Made by a program: the position numbers and the translations under genes. This document shows, one piece after another, positions 5,627-6,082 of a stretch of 6,082 nucleotides of DNA. The notes under the pieces are model-generated. The model ran no database searches, was not told the origin of the DNA, and was given only the letters and a program-made list of their open reading frames with translations. This DNA is from Sphingomonas sp. (lineage in GTDB: Bacteria > Pseudomonadota > Alphaproteobacteria > Sphingomonadales > Sphingomonadaceae). The stretch is taken from positions 1 through 6,082 of the forward strand of contig JAIERC010000350.1 in NCBI GenBank assembly GCA_019747165.1. Direction: 5' to 3'. The first letter of the stretch is position 1. Each line of letters begins with the position of its first letter.

Positions 5627-6082
5627 CTACCAGCGAAGCAGCTTCGGCCCGACCAGCGCCCCTGCGCCTGCCGCCAGCACCATACCCAGCGTGTACCAGG
5701 TAAGCACGAAGGTCGCCGATACTTCGGGGCAATGCAGCCCATAGATCGTCGCTGCGCAGGCGCCCGAGACCAGCCCGGCCGCCGCCCCCGCTGCCGTTAG
5801 CCGCGTCGGCGCAAGCGCGCGAAAGGCCCAAAGCATGCCGCCGAACACCGGCAGCGACAGCATCGCGACCCGCGCCGAACATTCACGCCAGCTACCGCCC
5901 AACCACATTGGCAGCCAGCCGCCGACGGGTGTTTCGGACAATTCGACAATCGACGCGACAGCGAGCAGCGCGAAGGGAACCAGGAACAGCCAGGCATGGC
6001 GCATCTGCGGCGCATCCGGCCGGGCGACATGCAGCGTGGCGACCAGCGCGAGCAGCGCCAGCGAAATCGTATAGGCCCATTT
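5627..6082 (-). CDS. nrsF: NrsF/DUF1109 family membrane anti-sigma factor (5' partial)
   Basis: An inner-membrane protein of the NrsF (DUF1109) family. These proteins hold an ECF sigma factor inactive until a stress, such as heavy metal in Caulobacter, releases it. The window contains the last 151 residues; the frame is open through base 6082, so the start lies outside, and the ATG at 6004 falls inside the protein. The visible part is a series of hydrophobic segments at roughly 4-20, 29-47, 72-90, 95-115 and 121-146, which with a missing first helix fits the family's six-helix plan. The signatures GLHCPE and TWYTLGM near the C-terminus are typical. Cys68 (in WRECSAR) and Cys118 (in GLHCPE) lie exactly 50 residues apart; a conserved cysteine pair is important in the Caulobacter homologue as I recall. 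The sigma factor gene would be expected beyond the right edge, upstream of this gene. Confidence 0.88.
   Translation of the reverse strand, partial: KWAYTISLALLALVATLHVARPDAPQMRHAWLFLVPFALLAVASIVELSETPVGGWLPMWLGGSWRECSARVAMLSLPVFGGMLWAFRALAPTRLTAAGAAAGLVSGACAATIYGLHCPEVSATFVLTWYTLGMVLAAGAGALVGPKLLRW

Noticed and set aside
6002..6004. ATG at 6004 as the NrsF start
   Set aside because: The frame continues with a hydrophobic membrane segment to the window edge, and the family is longer, so this Met is internal.

Overview
The window looks like ordinary chromosomal DNA from a GC-rich alphaproteobacterium, most likely a sphingomonad (Sphingopyxis/Sphingomonas-like). The assignment is inferred from the high GC, the protein families present (NrsF/DUF1109, DUF1223, DbpA-tailed DEAD helicase) and two dispersed inverted repeats of a style I associate with sphingomonads. 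I could not run a search to confirm it.

Layout, left to right. (1) Bases 1-1649, plus strand: a DEAD-box RNA helicase whose 5' end lies outside the window. It has a DbpA-type C-terminal RNA-binding domain and a Gly/Pro/Arg-rich tail. (2) Bases 1695-1776: a near-perfect 31-bp inverted repeat filling most of the gap before (3) a YaiI/YqxD (DUF188) family gene at 1784-2257, plus strand. (4) Convergent to it, minus strand 2333-3085: a predicted nucleotidyltransferase with lower GC than its neighbours. (5) Bases 3086-3397: no gene. This stretch holds a dispersed inverted repeat and a strong minus-strand intrinsic terminator. (6) Minus strand 3398-4156: a DUF1223 lipoprotein with a thioredoxin-like CSSC site. 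(7) A 177-bp divergent intergenic region. (8) Plus strand 4334-5602: a class V PLP-dependent aminotransferase-fold enzyme with a twin-arginine signal peptide. (9) Minus strand 5627-6082: an NrsF-type membrane anti-sigma factor whose N-terminus lies beyond the window.

The left half is RNA metabolism plus genes of unknown role. The right half has an envelope theme: a thioredoxin-like lipoprotein, a probably periplasmic PLP enzyme diverging from it, and a membrane anti-sigma factor with a conserved-looking cysteine pair. Whether these three act together is inference from position only. I see no CRISPR array, tRNA, rRNA, insertion sequence or phage gene, and no clearly new multigene system. The most interesting item is the Tat-exported PLP enzyme, which resembles the periplasmic pyoverdine-maturation enzyme PvdN in layout but has no siderophore genes beside it here.
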